Origin: Batkoa obscura
Lineage: Eukaryota > Entomophthoromycota > Entomophthoromycetes > Entomophthorales > Batkoaceae
DNA: 64,000 nt
Assembly: GCA_030770535.1 (NCBI GenBank)
Contig: JASVEC010000002.1
Span: 1,054,001 to 1,118,000 of the forward strand
Reading direction: 5' to 3'
Shown here: positions 34,000 to 45,644 of the stretch, one piece after another
Position numbering within the stretch: the stretch's first letter is position 1
Layout: each line of letters opens with the position of its first letter
The notes under the pieces: model-generated
Told to the model about the DNA's origin: nothing
What the model saw: only the letters and a program-made list of their open reading frames with translations
Database searches by the model: none
Program-made: the position numbers and the translations under genes

Positions 34000-35062
34000 T
34001 TATATTGATTTAGAAATATAATTAGTTTGTTTAAATTGAAATTAAATAGTTATGGGATGGGCTTATACTAATACGACTAATTTTAAAAGACCACAATTTA
34101 TATTTTGTAGTTTGGATATCTGAACTTATTAAAAACCAAGAAGTACAAAAGACTGTCTGCCTTTATGCTGACAAATAAAACCAACCATATTATTTCAACT
34201 TAAAACCGCAAAAAATAAATTGTACAATTTGGATAAACATCATTTATTCGAAAGCACCGATATTTCTATATTAGTAAAAATCTATTTTCAATTAAATAGT
34301 GTGAAATTGAATATGAATATGACAAAACTAAAGTTTTTACATTTTTAACAAGTAAATAGTGTACCCGTATATTATCGCTTCACCTAACGCCTTGTGCGAT
34401 ACCGCCGCATACCTTCACTAATTCTAGTATTAAAAATCCTGACTAACTTTTCTTTCCATCCACTTTTCCTTTCAATTCAACATTTTCCTTAATAAATTAC
34501 TAACATTTCAATATTGGACTAAAATTTTGTCAAAAGTATTTTCCGATCAATCAATCTGATTAGCAAAAGCTAAGAATTTCATCTCCCTTAGTTTTCTTAT
34601 TCTAGGTAAAAAAGGAAAATTGGATAATATGCTTTTGAATCAATGGGGAAGGTGATTAAAACACCTAAGATTTAATAAAAGTTGATAAAGTTGTTCGTAC
34701 TAAAATAAGTTTAATAATAGTTAAAACAAAGTGAATGTAGTAAACAATCTTGATAAAAATTACTAAAAATAAACATAACAAAACAATAAACATGTGGGGG
34801 TGTTTTTTTGGCTTCATTTTACTCTTTCCATCTTCTAAACACTATTTAAACGAGAAAATTGTAAAATAAATTGCTTTTCAATAATAAATATACAAGAATA
34901 TCTCTTTTTGTTTAAAAATTTTACTAATTAAGCTCAAAAAAGTTATTTATATATAGCTACTTATAAACTTAAAGTTATACAATATGTATAAACCTACACT
35001 ATTTATCCAGCTGAAATTTTTTTAGCTACTTAGTAGAGAATTAAAATTAATTAAAAATCAAA
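34000..35062. other. Intergenic region left of the transposon
   Basis: A short island near 34365-34430 is notably richer in G+C than its surroundings (CTAACGCCTTGTGCGATACC) but shows no tRNA-like fold that I can see. Otherwise AT-rich, with MITE remains. Confidence 0.35.
34791..34866 (-). mobile_element. MITE copy 15, right arm lost
   Basis: GTGGGGGTGTTTTTTTGGC, CCATCTTCTAAACAC and GAGAAAATTGT are recognisable, then the match stops. A left-arm piece (TTTTTGTTTAAAAATTTTAC) follows at about 34907-34926. Confidence 0.6.
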
Positions 35063-35166
35063 ATATGGGGCTGTTTTTTTGGCTTCATTGCTTTTTCTCT
35101 TTTAAGCGCTATTTGAGCGGAAAATTTGTTAGTAAAAGTCTTAAACATAAAAATACATCCCCATAT
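35063..35166 (-). mobile_element. MITE copy 16
   Basis: ATATGGGGCTGT to ACATCCCCATAT, centre AAGCGCTATTTGAGCGG. Confidence 0.85.
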
Positions 35167-35720
35167 TTTAAAAAAAATAAAAATTAAAGTATAAAAAATT
35201 ATAAATTATAAACATTAATTAAACTAATTATTAACATAATAAAAACCAAACCAATGAAACTAAAATCATTTTATTGATTTAAATAAATAATATTGTTTTT
35301 CTATAAAAAAACCAGATCTATAATAAAAATAAACATATGGAGCTGTCCTAATTGGTTTCAGAATCTACTTAGAAATTAATCCAAATTTAAAATTTTTAAA
35401 TTTGTGTCTAATATGATGGTTAAATCTAAAAAGCCTAAAATTAAATGTCTCTATTTAAAACTTATTTTAATTGTTTCCTTTTCTTAAATAGCTAATTTTC
35501 CTAACTATATATTTTATGTTAGTTCTGTTAGATATTTAACAGATATATAATATATAACTATATGATTATATAATTATATAAATACATAATTATATAAACA
35601 TAGTTATTTGACTTTATTTGACTTTATTTTTTGTTGAAATAAAAATAAAATCCAAACTTTCATAACTAAACTTCGAAATGGAATTTTCGAAAATTTCAAT
35701 ACAATAGGGAGGAGTACACA

Positions 35721-35826
35721 ATATGGGGATGTTTTTTTTGACTTCATTGCTTTTCTATCCTTTAAGCGCTATTTGAGTGGAAAATTTGTTAGTAAAGCTC
35801 TTGAATACAAAAATACAGCCCCATAT
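35721..35826 (-). mobile_element. MITE copy 17, nested in the transposon
   Basis: ATATGGGGATGT to ACAGCCCCATAT. It interrupts the 5' non-coding part of the transposon; the decayed copy at 15.4 kb lacks it. Confidence 0.88.
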
Positions 35827-35917
35827 AAACATTGTAATTCATTTACATCAATTTTAAGAGCTACTTATAACAACCCAAGGTTTATGGAATTTTATAATAA
35901 AATAAAATAAAGAAAAG

Positions 35918-36024
35918 ATATGGGGATATATTTTTGTGTCTAAGAATTTTACTAAAAAATTTTCCGCTTAAATAGCGCTCAAAAAATGGAAAAAATAATG
36001 AAGTCAAAAAAAACACTCCCATAT
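35918..36024 (+). mobile_element. MITE copy 18, nested in the transposon
   Basis: ATATGGGGATAT to ACTCCCATAT, subfamily B (CCGCTT, GAAGTC), 44 bp before the first transposase frame. Confidence 0.88.
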
Positions 36025-36067
36025 ATTATCAAAGTTTACTATTGATAATAATAAACTTAATCAAGTA

Positions 36068-37552
36068 ATGTATAAAATTAGTGCTTTAAGGGAAACAGGA
36101 AATAAAAATCAGCAAGCAGCGTTATTATCAACTATAGCTTCAGTATATTCTTTTGATGAATGTAAGAGTTTTGGGTTTAATATAAATAGAAATCAATATG
36201 ATTATTCAAAAATAAATAATAATAATAAAATATCAACATTACAACCTATTATTAAAAATACAAAAAAAATTAAAGATTACCAAATCGAAACTATCATACA
36301 ATATTTACTAAATGATTCAACTATTTCATCAAGATTTAAAAAAAATAATGATAGTAAATATTCATCAGATAATATATATATTAAATAAAAGTAGAAGAAT
36401 GATATATAGTAAATATTTGAATGATCTAAGAGATAAAGCAGTAGCTAGGTCAACGTTCTTTAAATATATACCAACTAATTTCAAAAATCCAGCAAGAAAA
36501 ACGGATCTATGTAATATATGTACCCAGTATACAGTTAGAAAAAAGTTATTTGAAAATAAAATAAATACAGCAAAAAACAAAGCAGAGATAGAAGAAATTT
36601 TCAACGAAGAAGAAAAATTATACAAATTACATAAATTCTGTGTTGATACTCAAAAAAACACATTTAATGAAACTATCAAAAAATTAAATAACAAAAGTTG
36701 TATAATAGTTTTAGATTTTAAAGAAAATATGGAAATAGGAACAAGACCAGATTCAATAAATCTAGATCATTATAATAAACAAGCTATATCAGTATTAGGT
36801 TTTGGTGTATTATATTTAAAAGATGATAAAACAATAGGCAAAGTTTACTTTGATTATTTATCTGAAATTTTGAATCATGATTCAGCATATGCAGGAGATT
36901 GTTTAATCAATTTGATCTCTACAGAGCTTCTATTTAAAAAGTTTACAAAAATCAATATATGGGCAGATACAGGAAATCATTTTAGATCCCAAGAGTTTCT
37001 ACACTATATGTTTAAAGAAATTCATAAAATAAATAGTAGTTTGAATGTTAATCTTAATTTTTTTGCTGAGCATCATGGAAAAAGTATAGTTGATGGACAT
37101 TTTGGAAACCTTTCAAAATGGAAAAGTAGCTTTGAAGCGTTAGGTAAAATAGAAGATATCGATCAATTAATTTCAAGATTTGAGGCTTTTATTTGTGAGC
37201 ATAATAAAATTAATAACTCGACTATTAATAATGAGAAAACAGATATAATTTTTAAAAAGTACAAAAAAACAAAAATACAAAAAGAATAATAGAGATTCAG
37301 GGCATTAAGAAGTATTTACACTTTATTAAACATAACAATAAACTACATTGTTATCCAGTATCTGATACATCAAAAAAAAGCGATATAGTTCCAATTAGAG
37401 TTATAGAGTCTATAGAGAACAGAAAAATTAAAAGATCGATCCCAGCTTACCTTACGAAGATAACAGAGAATTTAAAATTTTCGATATTTACTAAGCAAGT
37501 AAGTAGTTTGTTAAATGATAGAAATAGATTGTTAAATGTTAAGATTACTTAA
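36068..37552 (+). pseudogene. Transposase-like gene of the transposon, frame broken
   Basis: Coding similarity runs through three consecutive frames. An N-terminal ~100 codons start at 36068; a central part lies in the 36312-37289 frame; a C-terminal ~90 codons end at TAA 37550-37552. The junctions near 36380 and 37280 are single frame changes with no GT/AG intron that fits. The central part has a CxxC pair (DLCNIC) and an RNase-H-like catalytic order: LDFKENMEIG (Asp135 of that frame), WADTGNHFRS (Asp219), and FFAEHHGKSIVDGHFG (Glu253 or Asp261). The HHGKSxxDGHFG motif recurs, to my memory, in uncharacterised multi-copy proteins of early-diverging fungi; I cannot name the superfamily. Expected role is excision and integration of this element and, in trans, its MITEs. 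Confidence 0.7.
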
Positions 37553-38003
37553 GTTATTAATAGCTAAGTTAATAAATAGTCAAAGAACAAGTAACTGTAA
37601 TAATATGTAAAAACTATTATTACTTGTACTATATAGGGATGGTCAATTATAGTTTTTGGGCTAACCACTCCCTCCCATGCAGCTATTTATTAACTTGGCA
37701 ACATATTAATAATGTAGTTATAAAATTAAAATAGTTTATTTATTTGATAATAAATCTACAATGTTGGTTATAAAGCAGTTGATAATGAATATTTCTCAAT
37801 TAAATTTTATAAGAACATGTATTTAAGATCTAGTAGAAATTCAACTAACTTACAGTATGAGCTATAATAGAATGATTTAGAACTGTGTCTGGGTACTTTT
37901 GTTTTAATAAAAGATGTGATTTTATAGAATTTTAAGCGAAGTTTTTAAAATACAAAATTTTTCAAAAATTGGATAAAATAATGAAACTAATTCAGACAAC
38001 CCC

Positions 38004-38110
38004 ATATGGGAGTGTTTTTTTTGACTTCATTGTTTTTTCCATTTTTCAAGCACTATTTAAGCGGAAAATTTGTTGGTAAAATTCTTAAACACAAAAATAC
38101 ATCCCCATAT
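38004..38110 (-). mobile_element. MITE copy 19, abutting the transposon end
   Basis: ATATGGGAGTGT to ACATCCCCATAT, subfamily B (GACTTC, AAGCGG). Its first ATAT is also the last ATAT of the transposon. Confidence 0.88.
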
Positions 38111-38112
38111 GT

Positions 38113-38212
38113 ATATGAAGATGTTTTTTTTAATTTCATTACTTCCATTTTTTGAGCGCTATTTGAGCGGAAAATTTATTAGCAAAATTTATAAAAAAAA
38201 TACATCCCTATT
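38113..38212 (-). mobile_element. MITE copy 20
   Basis: ATATGAAGATGT to ACATCCCTAT, two bases after copy 19. Centre GAGCGCTATTTGAGCGG. Confidence 0.8.
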
Positions 38213-40034
38213 TCTTAAAAATTATCAGATCATTATAAGAACAAAAATTTAAACTTTCATGGATATATACCCAAATTGAAAATGTAAGGCTGTTTTTTTG
38301 TTTTGTCACTTTTACCATTTTAAAGTTTGGATAAAAATTTTGCCAAAAAAACTAACTTTACCTTGATTGAGTTCTATTTTATTAGATGGAAGATAGTATG
38401 GACTAATAATTTTAGTTGCCAAACTTTATCTAGTCAGATCTCAATGTGGAAGGGAGATTTTTCTATTATGGCTTCGCGTTATCTTCTTTTAATTTACTTT
38501 TTATTGTTCACAAATAAGATACTTTAAGGATTTAGTCTTTTCAAGAAATTTTAAAAGTTTACATAGAAATTGAGCATAGGGGAATGTATTTTTTTGTTTA
38601 AGAATTTTACCAATAATCTTTCCACTTAAATGGCGCTTAAAGATGGAAAAGTAATGAAATCAAAAAATATCTCCATAGACTTTATTGATATCTAAATTTT
38701 ACTTTGTACTAAATAAAATACATATATCAAATCGTTTTAGGCCCTCATAATAGGACTGATCTTTTATAAGACTAAATTGGCACTTCAAAAACCATATCTA
38801 AGATGTCGGTTAATATTTCCTGTACTTCTATACTTTAGTAAATCTATCAAACACACAATAAACTCTCTTTTGCAAATAGCGATAGTAGGTCTATCAATTT
38901 CATTTTTAAATAAAAATAAAAAATCACTTATTCGAAGGAATTTAATAAGCTAAGTTATAGTTAGCTATGAATAAGAGTAGATATGAGAAACTACTCAACC
39001 ACTGTCTCTTCTTTATCAAACTTTATTAAGCTATTTTATTGAATAAAACGCTTGGAAGTTGTATGACTCTTTAGAAATATAAAAAAAGCCAGTACAAAAA
39101 ATAGAAATGATCAATTTTTAATAAAATGATCTAATAAAAATATCGGTACGGTAAAACTTTAGCTCAAAACTACCTAAATTATTTTTATTACAATACGATT
39201 ATTCCAATTCTATTGAGACTTTTTTAACCGTTCATTTAACAATAATAATTGCCAAAGTTAGATTCAAAATTCAAGATTAAGCTTGAAATAGTCAATAGGT
39301 GAAAACAGCTAATTCTAGGAGTTAACGCAAAGCGGATCCCAATACAATTGCAGTAGTTGTAGCTCAAGTATAAAAGTTTAATTAAAATGAAAAAAACGCT
39401 TCAATTGTTTTTAATTAAAAGGTCTATATAGCACCCTGAATCAATGTATCTGCACTGAAATAGGTCTTTCTAAATTACTGTTGCCTGTGCTAATATGTGA
39501 CTAATTTACCAGCTTTGAAATTTGTGATAGTCTGTATTAACTTTTATTTTCTAATAATAGAAAAATATGTATTTATTGCGCTAGCTATAAACTTTTAATT
39601 GCATTTATGCAAGATGATTAAAGTAGCAAACTTGAACAATAAATTCAAATTCAATACTCTATGGTTCATTTTATAATTTCAGTGTAAAAGCGATCAATTG
39701 GTTGATACTATTGAAAGCTTAGTATAAGTCAATAACTGCTATATGATATAGTATAATATACTTTTTGAAGTAAATAGTTTACTAATTAAAGCTATTAGTA
39801 TGAATGCTAAAAGTAGGGTCATAAAGTTTTTTAAGTTTTTTAAACTATTTCCGGATATACAATTCTCTATATTTCTATATGTTCACCTGTCTAACTAATT
39901 TATAAAATTTAAATTATAAAGGCGGAAAATAGAATGATATGACAATTAATTTTAGAATAGTTTCATAAAAGGGTATATTATTCTCAGCAAGGCAAATATA
40001 AAAGAGAAGAACATAATACATTTATAATTTAAAA
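38213..40034. other. Intergenic region upstream of the P450 gene
   Basis: Contains one MITE and, at about 38284-38330, a solo end-like stretch (AAGGCTGTTTTTTTG, TTTACCATTTTAAAG) resembling the transposon/MITE terminus without a partner. No gene supported. Confidence 0.4.
38574..38677 (+). mobile_element. MITE copy 21
   Basis: ATAGGGGAATGT to ATCTCCATA, centre AAATGGCGCTTAAAG. Confidence 0.75.
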
Positions 40035-41979
40035 ATGTTTACTTTGATTTCAGTATTGGGGTCTTTCCTTGTATTATTTCTGGCCTTTTATGTTTATAAA
40101 GTAGTTAATTATTTATATCTACTTGTTTTAACCTAATTTTGTCTTTGAAGGTTATACACAGTATATTTTTTAGTCCATTAAAAAATGTACCTGGGCCATT
40201 AATCAACTTGATATTTCCCTTTGTAAATTATATCTATATAATAAATGGTACTTATCCAGAGTATGCTCTTAATCTGCATAAAAAACACGGAAATGTAGTA
40301 AGGTTGAGTAAGTATCAAGGTTAAAGTTAATCATTATGATAATAGTAATAATGAAATCAGGCTGGAGTAAAATATCCTTTTCCTCGGATTCAGCACTAAA
40401 AGAGATTTACTCAACTTATTCTTACATAAAGGATCAGACTTATGAAATATTTCAAATAATAGGAGAAACCATTCTTAGTACAAGGTAATGAAGAAGTAGT
40501 ATTAGATAGCTATAATTAATAATTTAATAGAAGTAGAGCTTTTCATCGTCAAAGAGTAATGTTTTAAGTAATCTATAAGATAAAAATTAACAGTTAGAAA
40601 AAAATTATTGCACCATCTTTCTCGGAGAAGGCAATAGAGAGCATAGAATATTTAGTAAAAAAGAATGTTGACATTTTCGTCAATAAAGTGGATGCTCTTG
40701 CAACTCAAAACCAAAAGTTAGATCTTGGTCTTTACTTTCATTACTTTGCTTTTGTAGGCTATTTTTGTAAATCATTTCTGTTTATAATAACATAATAGGA
40801 TATAATTGGAGACCTAGCGTTTGGTAAATCATTCAACATGTTAAGGGATGGTTATCATCCAATAGTAAAATGGACACATGATATATCCAAACTCAGTATT
40901 TTGGTATAGTATTGGTATTTATATTTTACGTAGTATTCATATGATATTAGGTACTTTTGTTCCCGTTTTTGAAATACCATCAGTTTGATAGTATTAAAAA
41001 GCTATATGAGGTAATAGTTACTAGAGCTGCCATTGCAATTATTAAATCAAACTTAGTTTACATATGAATCAATAAAAGAAGCTAGAAATAGCCCAGACAG
41101 AGCCAATATTTTAAATACTTTAATCAAAGCAACAGACCCAGATACCGGAGGGCATTTGAGTGAAAAGGAAATAGCTGAGGAATCGATTTTACAAATGTAA
41201 TCATAAGACTTAATTTACTTAATTTAATTAATGTATTCTTTTTTAAAGTGGTGCTGGAACTGATACTACTTCAAATTCGCTTACATGGTAATCTAATGTA
41301 GTATAGTTAACATTGCTAGAAAATTAATCAACATAACTAGGATATTTTATTCGTTAACTAATAATCCAGAAGTATATAAAAAAGTCAAAGAAGAAATGCT
41401 TACAATATTCCCAGATAAAGACTTAATTACTTATACTAAATGTAAGTCAGAATGTCATTATCTTAGTGCCGTAATTCACGAAAGTTTAAGAATCTTACCA
41501 GTAGCTGGTAGTGCGCCAACAAGAGTTGTACCTAAAGGAGGTAGGGTAATTGATGGTTATTATATACCAGAAAAGGTAAAATATAGGATAATTAAAAGTT
41601 AAGTTATTAATGAATTTTAGGTCACTGTTGGAGTAACCATTAATGCTTTACATAATTCACCCTCAGTATGGAAAAACCCAAATGTCTTCGACCCTCAAAG
41701 ATGGCTAGAAGATGGAAAATTCAAAACTAATTCAAATTTTTCACCCTTTTTAATAGGGCCTAGAGCTTGTGTTGGTAGAACGTAAGTTTTTAATTAATGG
41801 TTTAATTGCATAGTTTATTTTATTTGTTTAGTTTGGCTTGGATGGAATTGTATTTAGTTTGTGCAAATATGATAAGAAACTTCACTTTCAAAAGGATTGA
41901 TAAGAAAAAGATTAGTCGCAAAAATTATGTTACTACTAAACCTGGTGAACCTATCGAAGTTTCTATAATTAAAAATTAA
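40035..41979 (+). CDS. Microsomal cytochrome P450
   Basis: Twelve exons in consistent phase encode 475 residues: 40035-40100, 40151-40319, 40361-40484, 40531-40555, 40598-40753, 40799-40903, 40951-41010, 41057-41196, 41249-41287, 41341-41575, 41621-41781 and 41832-41979. An N-terminal membrane anchor (LISVLGSFLVLFLAFYVY) is followed by the Pro-rich hinge VPGPLIN. The C-helix region is HRQRKKIIAPSFS, the I-helix GAGTDTTS (283-290), the K-helix HESLR (Glu342, Arg345), PERF-type DPQRW, and the heme loop FLIGPRACVG with Cys423. The layout fits an ER-bound monooxygenase needing a CPR partner; substrate cannot be read. Introns are short (about 41-55 nt). The 46-nt intron 7 could instead be coding except that it would shift the frame. 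A dead paralogue lies at 20-22 kb. Confidence 0.85.
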
Positions 41980-42294
41980 AACATGTTATAGCTGACATAA
42001 TTTTGTCTTGAGTTATATGTTGATTTTTTTAAAGTTCTACCAGTAAATTCTATGGGCTATTCTTAAGCTTTTGATAAGTTTCTAATAAGCAAAATTGAAA
42101 GGGATATAAATAATGTTTTTATATTTATCTCCAAGCTTTTATTAGATTATTGATTAAATTTAAGTCCTTTTTATATAAAGTGAAATAATAAATGAAAATG
42201 ATAGCTATCAAAGCAATATAAATATTATTTTTAAAACTTTATATACTTACATGAATATTACAATATTATTAGAAGGGTAATGTTTTTAATTACT

Positions 42295-42400
42295 ATATGA
42301 GGATGTTTTTTTGGCTTCATTACTTTTTCCATCCTTCAAGCACTATTTGAGCGGAAATTTTATTAGTAAAATTCTTAAACCTAAAAATACACCCCCATAT
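42295..42400 (-). mobile_element. MITE copy 22
   Basis: ATATGAGGATGT to ACACCCCCATAT, centre AAGCACTATTTGAGCGG. Confidence 0.85.
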
Positions 42401-42511
42401 AGATTAAATAAAATTCAAAAAGGGATTAACAAAAACATGAAAAGAGGTAAAAACTTACCTACCTGCCTATTTTAAATTCATCATTTTAATTATTGTTCTA
42501 AATATCTGTAT

Positions 42512-42617
42512 ATATGAGGATGTATTTTTGTATTTAATAATTTTACTAACAAATTTTCCGCTTAATAGCGCTTAAAAAATCGAAAAAATAATGAAGTCAA
42601 AAAAAATACTCCCATAT
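42512..42617 (+). mobile_element. MITE copy 23
   Basis: ATATGAGGATGT to ACTCCCATAT, subfamily B (CCGCTT, GAAGTC), one base short at the centre (CTTAATAGCGC). Confidence 0.85.
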
Positions 42618-43171
42618 TATATTTTTTTGGTTCTTTTTCCAATTTTTAAGCTCGAAATCTGGACAATTTGCTAGTTGATAGAAAGCAAAATGTGTTTTGC
42701 ATAAGCTAAATTGTCACTGAAGTTCCCCTGCTTTTTTGACCTTAGCTAGCTTAAAAAACAATAAAAAGCCAATCACTGGAGACAAATGAGATAGAAAATG
42801 GAAGTATAAACTGGAAAACTATGCTATAAATAGATGCCAACTTAATTATATATAAATATTATAAAAATAAAAATAAGAATAAAAAAATGAAAATAGTTAC
42901 ATTTTGTTTTAATATATATATTGTTCTTGATATAAAATAAGTAATTTAAAAAAACTGATAAGTCTAGTTTATATTAAAATATAAATACTGTAATTTAAAA
43001 ATAATATGGAATACTAATATTTTTTAATTTAAGATACTTATATTTATTTTTAAATTAAATTGCTTATTTATTAACTTATTTAAATATATATATTTATTAG
43101 AATATTATAACATAAACTTATTATAAATATAAAAGTTATCATTTCTAAAATTGCTACATTTTAATTAAAAC

Positions 43172-43276
43172 ATATGGGGATGTATTTTTTGTTTGATATC
43201 TTACTAATAATCTTTCCACTCAAATAGTGTTTAAAAGATCGAAAAAGTGATGAAGCCAAAAAAAACACCCTCATAT
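43172..43276 (+). mobile_element. MITE copy 24
   Basis: ATATGGGGATGT to ACCCTCATAT, subfamily A (CCACTC, GAAGCC). Confidence 0.85.
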
Positions 43277-43737
43277 ATATGATAAAGACTGGGACTAATA
43301 TTGAAGTTAGGGGATTAAAGTAGTTAGAGTTAGCATCAAGATTATAACTAGGGTTGAGGTTAAAGCTTTATTTTTAGTACACTAGAATAATCCAATTGTT
43401 TTCTACTCTTCATTAAGCCACTTATTACCTTCCAAACATTATAAAATACTTTATTTTGTACATATTTTATAATTTGGTTTAATATCAATATTATAAACAG
43501 AGGTATAGCCCAAAGTATCGAAAAATAATAAGCTTCAGTATTTAATTTGTATTATTCAAAAAAGTATGACAAACTGTCAAGTCTATAAATAAATTATTTC
43601 ATCTTACATTACTAGGCTCTATTATCTCAGGCAAAGATTGTAAAAATTAATAATTATTTCATTAATAAAGATCTGATTAACTAATAACAAAGCAGGTGAA
43701 ATGAAATAAACAATATCAAAGTATAGTTCATTTAAAA

Positions 43738-43746
43738 ATCAGATAA
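43738..43746 (+). promoter_or_regulatory. Iron-type GATA site upstream of the MFS pseudogene
   Basis: ATCAGATAA, 71-79 bp before the former start codon; the other allowed base (W=A) of the site found upstream of the live MFS paralogue. Confidence 0.45.
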
Positions 43747-43816
43747 GAAAATTAGGGCTTATTTGAGTAACAGTATACAAGGACTAAAATAGTATTTATC
43801 AGACTATTGATAAAAA

Positions 43817-45499
43817 GTGAATTGTAATTTAGCAGGCGAGTTCGGTATTAAATCAAATAAGAGAGATGAAACTATTGAGTATAATTTAGATGAATTAGGG
43901 GTCCAAAGGATGGCAAACATACGTAGTATAATGGCTCAAAAAGGACTATGGTTATGCTATATAGGTCTGTTCTTGATCACATTCATAACTTCTTTAGAAT
44001 CCAATCTCCGCTATAATCTTCTAAACATATCACTAGAAGAATTCAGCTCCAATTCCTTAACAAGTGTCCTATCTGTAATAGCAAATTTACTTGGAACTAT
44101 TTTGATTCCATTATACTCTAAGTTCACCGACTATTTTGGACGTACTGAATTATTTTTACTTAGCTTAACTATTTACTTAATAGGCTTAATATTTATTTCA
44201 ACTGTTATCTCTTTTTCTACTTACTTTTCAGGCTGGCTACTCGCCAGTATTGGTTCCACTGGGTATGAAACCATTAAATTAATCCTGATGGCTGACTTAA
44301 CCTCACTAGAAAATTGAACTATTTTAGAGGCACTTGATTTAGTCCCACTTGCAATCAATAGCTGGTTAGCCACTTTCCTTGCTACCCCTTTATCTGAAAA
44401 TCTCGGCTGGCGATGGGGTACAAAAATTCCAGCTATTGCGTTTGTACTTTTTGTTGCTCTATTTTTTATCACCATGTTTCATTTACATCGTAAAGCTAAA
44501 AGACAAACTGATATTTTAATAAGTATCCGTCAGTTTGGGGCTACTTATAGTTTAAGAAAGATTTATAAAGAAATAGATCTAATTGGGTTCTTCTTGTTCA
44601 TTGCCAGTTTAATCATGATCTTGCTACCTCTGAATATTGCTGGCACCTTAGAAAATGGCTGGAAGACACCTAGTATGATTTTACTAATTCTTTTAGGAGC
44701 TGTTTTATTAATAATCCTCATCTTATGGGAGTACAAATACGCCAACAAATCATCAATTCCTTTAAAACTATTAAAGAATAGGACAGCTTTAGGTGCCATA
44801 TTAATTTTGGTCTGTGTTGGAATTGATAGCAGTTTAAATTGGCAATGCTTTTTATTATATTTCATGATTACTCGAAAATTGGATCCAACAAGAGCCACTT
44901 TATTATTCAAAGGTTATCAGATGGGGTATTTGGTTTCTGGTTTCTTTGTTGCTTTCTCAATTAAAAAGAAGCTAAATTTAAAATATTTTTTGATTGCAGG
45001 TGCTGCTTTAAACTGTATCGGTATAGGCACCATGATTCCTTCTAGACTTCCACATTCTACCGAGTTTTCAATTCATGTCACTCAAACGATTGCTGGCGTA
45101 GGACAAACTATCTTAGATATAGGGATTGTTGTGGCCTATCAAGGTTCAGTAAGTAGAAAAAACGTAGCAACAATAACTGGTACTGCTCAAATTTTACGAG
45201 GTATTTTCAGTGCATTTGGAAATACAGTTGCTGGTACCGTTTGGAATCAAGTGATACCAGAATTGATAAAGCAATATGTTGAGGGTAACATTGATATCAC
45301 TAAGGCTATGAATGAAATGACCTATATTTGGGGATTGCCAGAAAATCGATCCGAGCAGGTTGTAACTGCTTTTGGAGATGGTCAAATGACCATTTCGGCT
45401 ATATCTTGTGGTTTGGCAGGGATTGGATTCTTGATTACTGTTTTTATGATTAAATCTATCGATATTCATAATACTCAAAAGTTTGATGAGTATAAATAG
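43817..45499 (+). pseudogene. Siderophore-transporter-like MFS pseudogene, nearly intact
   Basis: Aligns end to end with the live MFS gene at 32.1-33.9 kb, including DYFGRTELF, LILMADLTSL, WRWGTKIPAIAF, SRKNVATITGTAQIL and the closing IDIHNTQKFDE. Two changes would silence it. The codon aligned with the initiator ATG is GTG (43817-43819) with an in-frame TAA just before it, and TGA at 44314-44316 falls in the TSLxNR loop. The remaining ~560 codons are open without frameshifts. Several residues differ from the live copy throughout, so the duplication is old while the loss of function is recent. A downstream ATG (Met-Ala-Asn-Ile) precedes TM1, so a shorter N-terminus could still be made, but the TGA would cut the product to about 135 residues. 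Confidence 0.85.
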
Positions 45500-45539
45500 T
45501 AAATCTGGCTTTAAGTTTCGGTATTTTTTTAAAAATACA

Positions 45540-45644
45540 ATGCGGGGATGCGTTTTTTTGTTTAAGAATTTTACTATAATCTTTCCACTCAAATAGCGCT
45601 TAAAAAATGGAAAAATAATGGAACTAGAAAAACAACCCCATACT
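45540..45644 (+). mobile_element. MITE copy 25, just after the MFS pseudogene
   Basis: TGCGGGGATG to AACCCCATA, 41 bp past the stop codon. AAATAGCGCTTAAAAAATGG centre. Confidence 0.8.

Larger units (their letters stand above)
35335..38007 (+). mobile_element. DNA transposon (~2.7 kb) with ends matching the MITE family
   Basis: Left end ATATGGAGCTGTCC then AATTGGTTTCA; right end, read inward, ATATGGGGTTGTC then GAATTAGTTTCATTA. These form imperfect terminal inverted repeats of about 26 bp. The right end stays similar to the MITE end for about 40 bp (TTCATTA, TTT, CCA, TTTT in register). Inside are remnants of a transposase-like gene at 36068-37552 and two MITE insertions. Its right end shares ATAT with MITE copy 19. 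Ends, gene and related MITEs fit a cut-and-paste (Class II) element. The superfamily is unresolved. Without the nested MITEs it would be about 2.46 kb. Confidence 0.75.
41980..43816. other. Intergenic region with three MITEs
   Basis: Between the P450 and the MFS pseudogene: three MITEs, a long A/T-only stretch around 42840-43160, and a GATA-type site. No gene supported. Confidence 0.4.

Noticed and set aside
34365-34430. G+C-richer island that might be a tRNA or small RNA gene
   Set aside because: No acceptor-stem pairing, A/B box pair or CCA-adjacent pattern could be drawn.
41011-41056. A frameshift in the intact P450
   Set aside because: The 46-nt segment has GT...AG ends, phase 0 and a length like the other introns, so an intron explains it without damage.
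44221-44910. Minus-strand frames of 84 and 115 codons opposite the MFS pseudogene
   Set aside because: Antisense shadows of an MFS coding sequence; no independent support.
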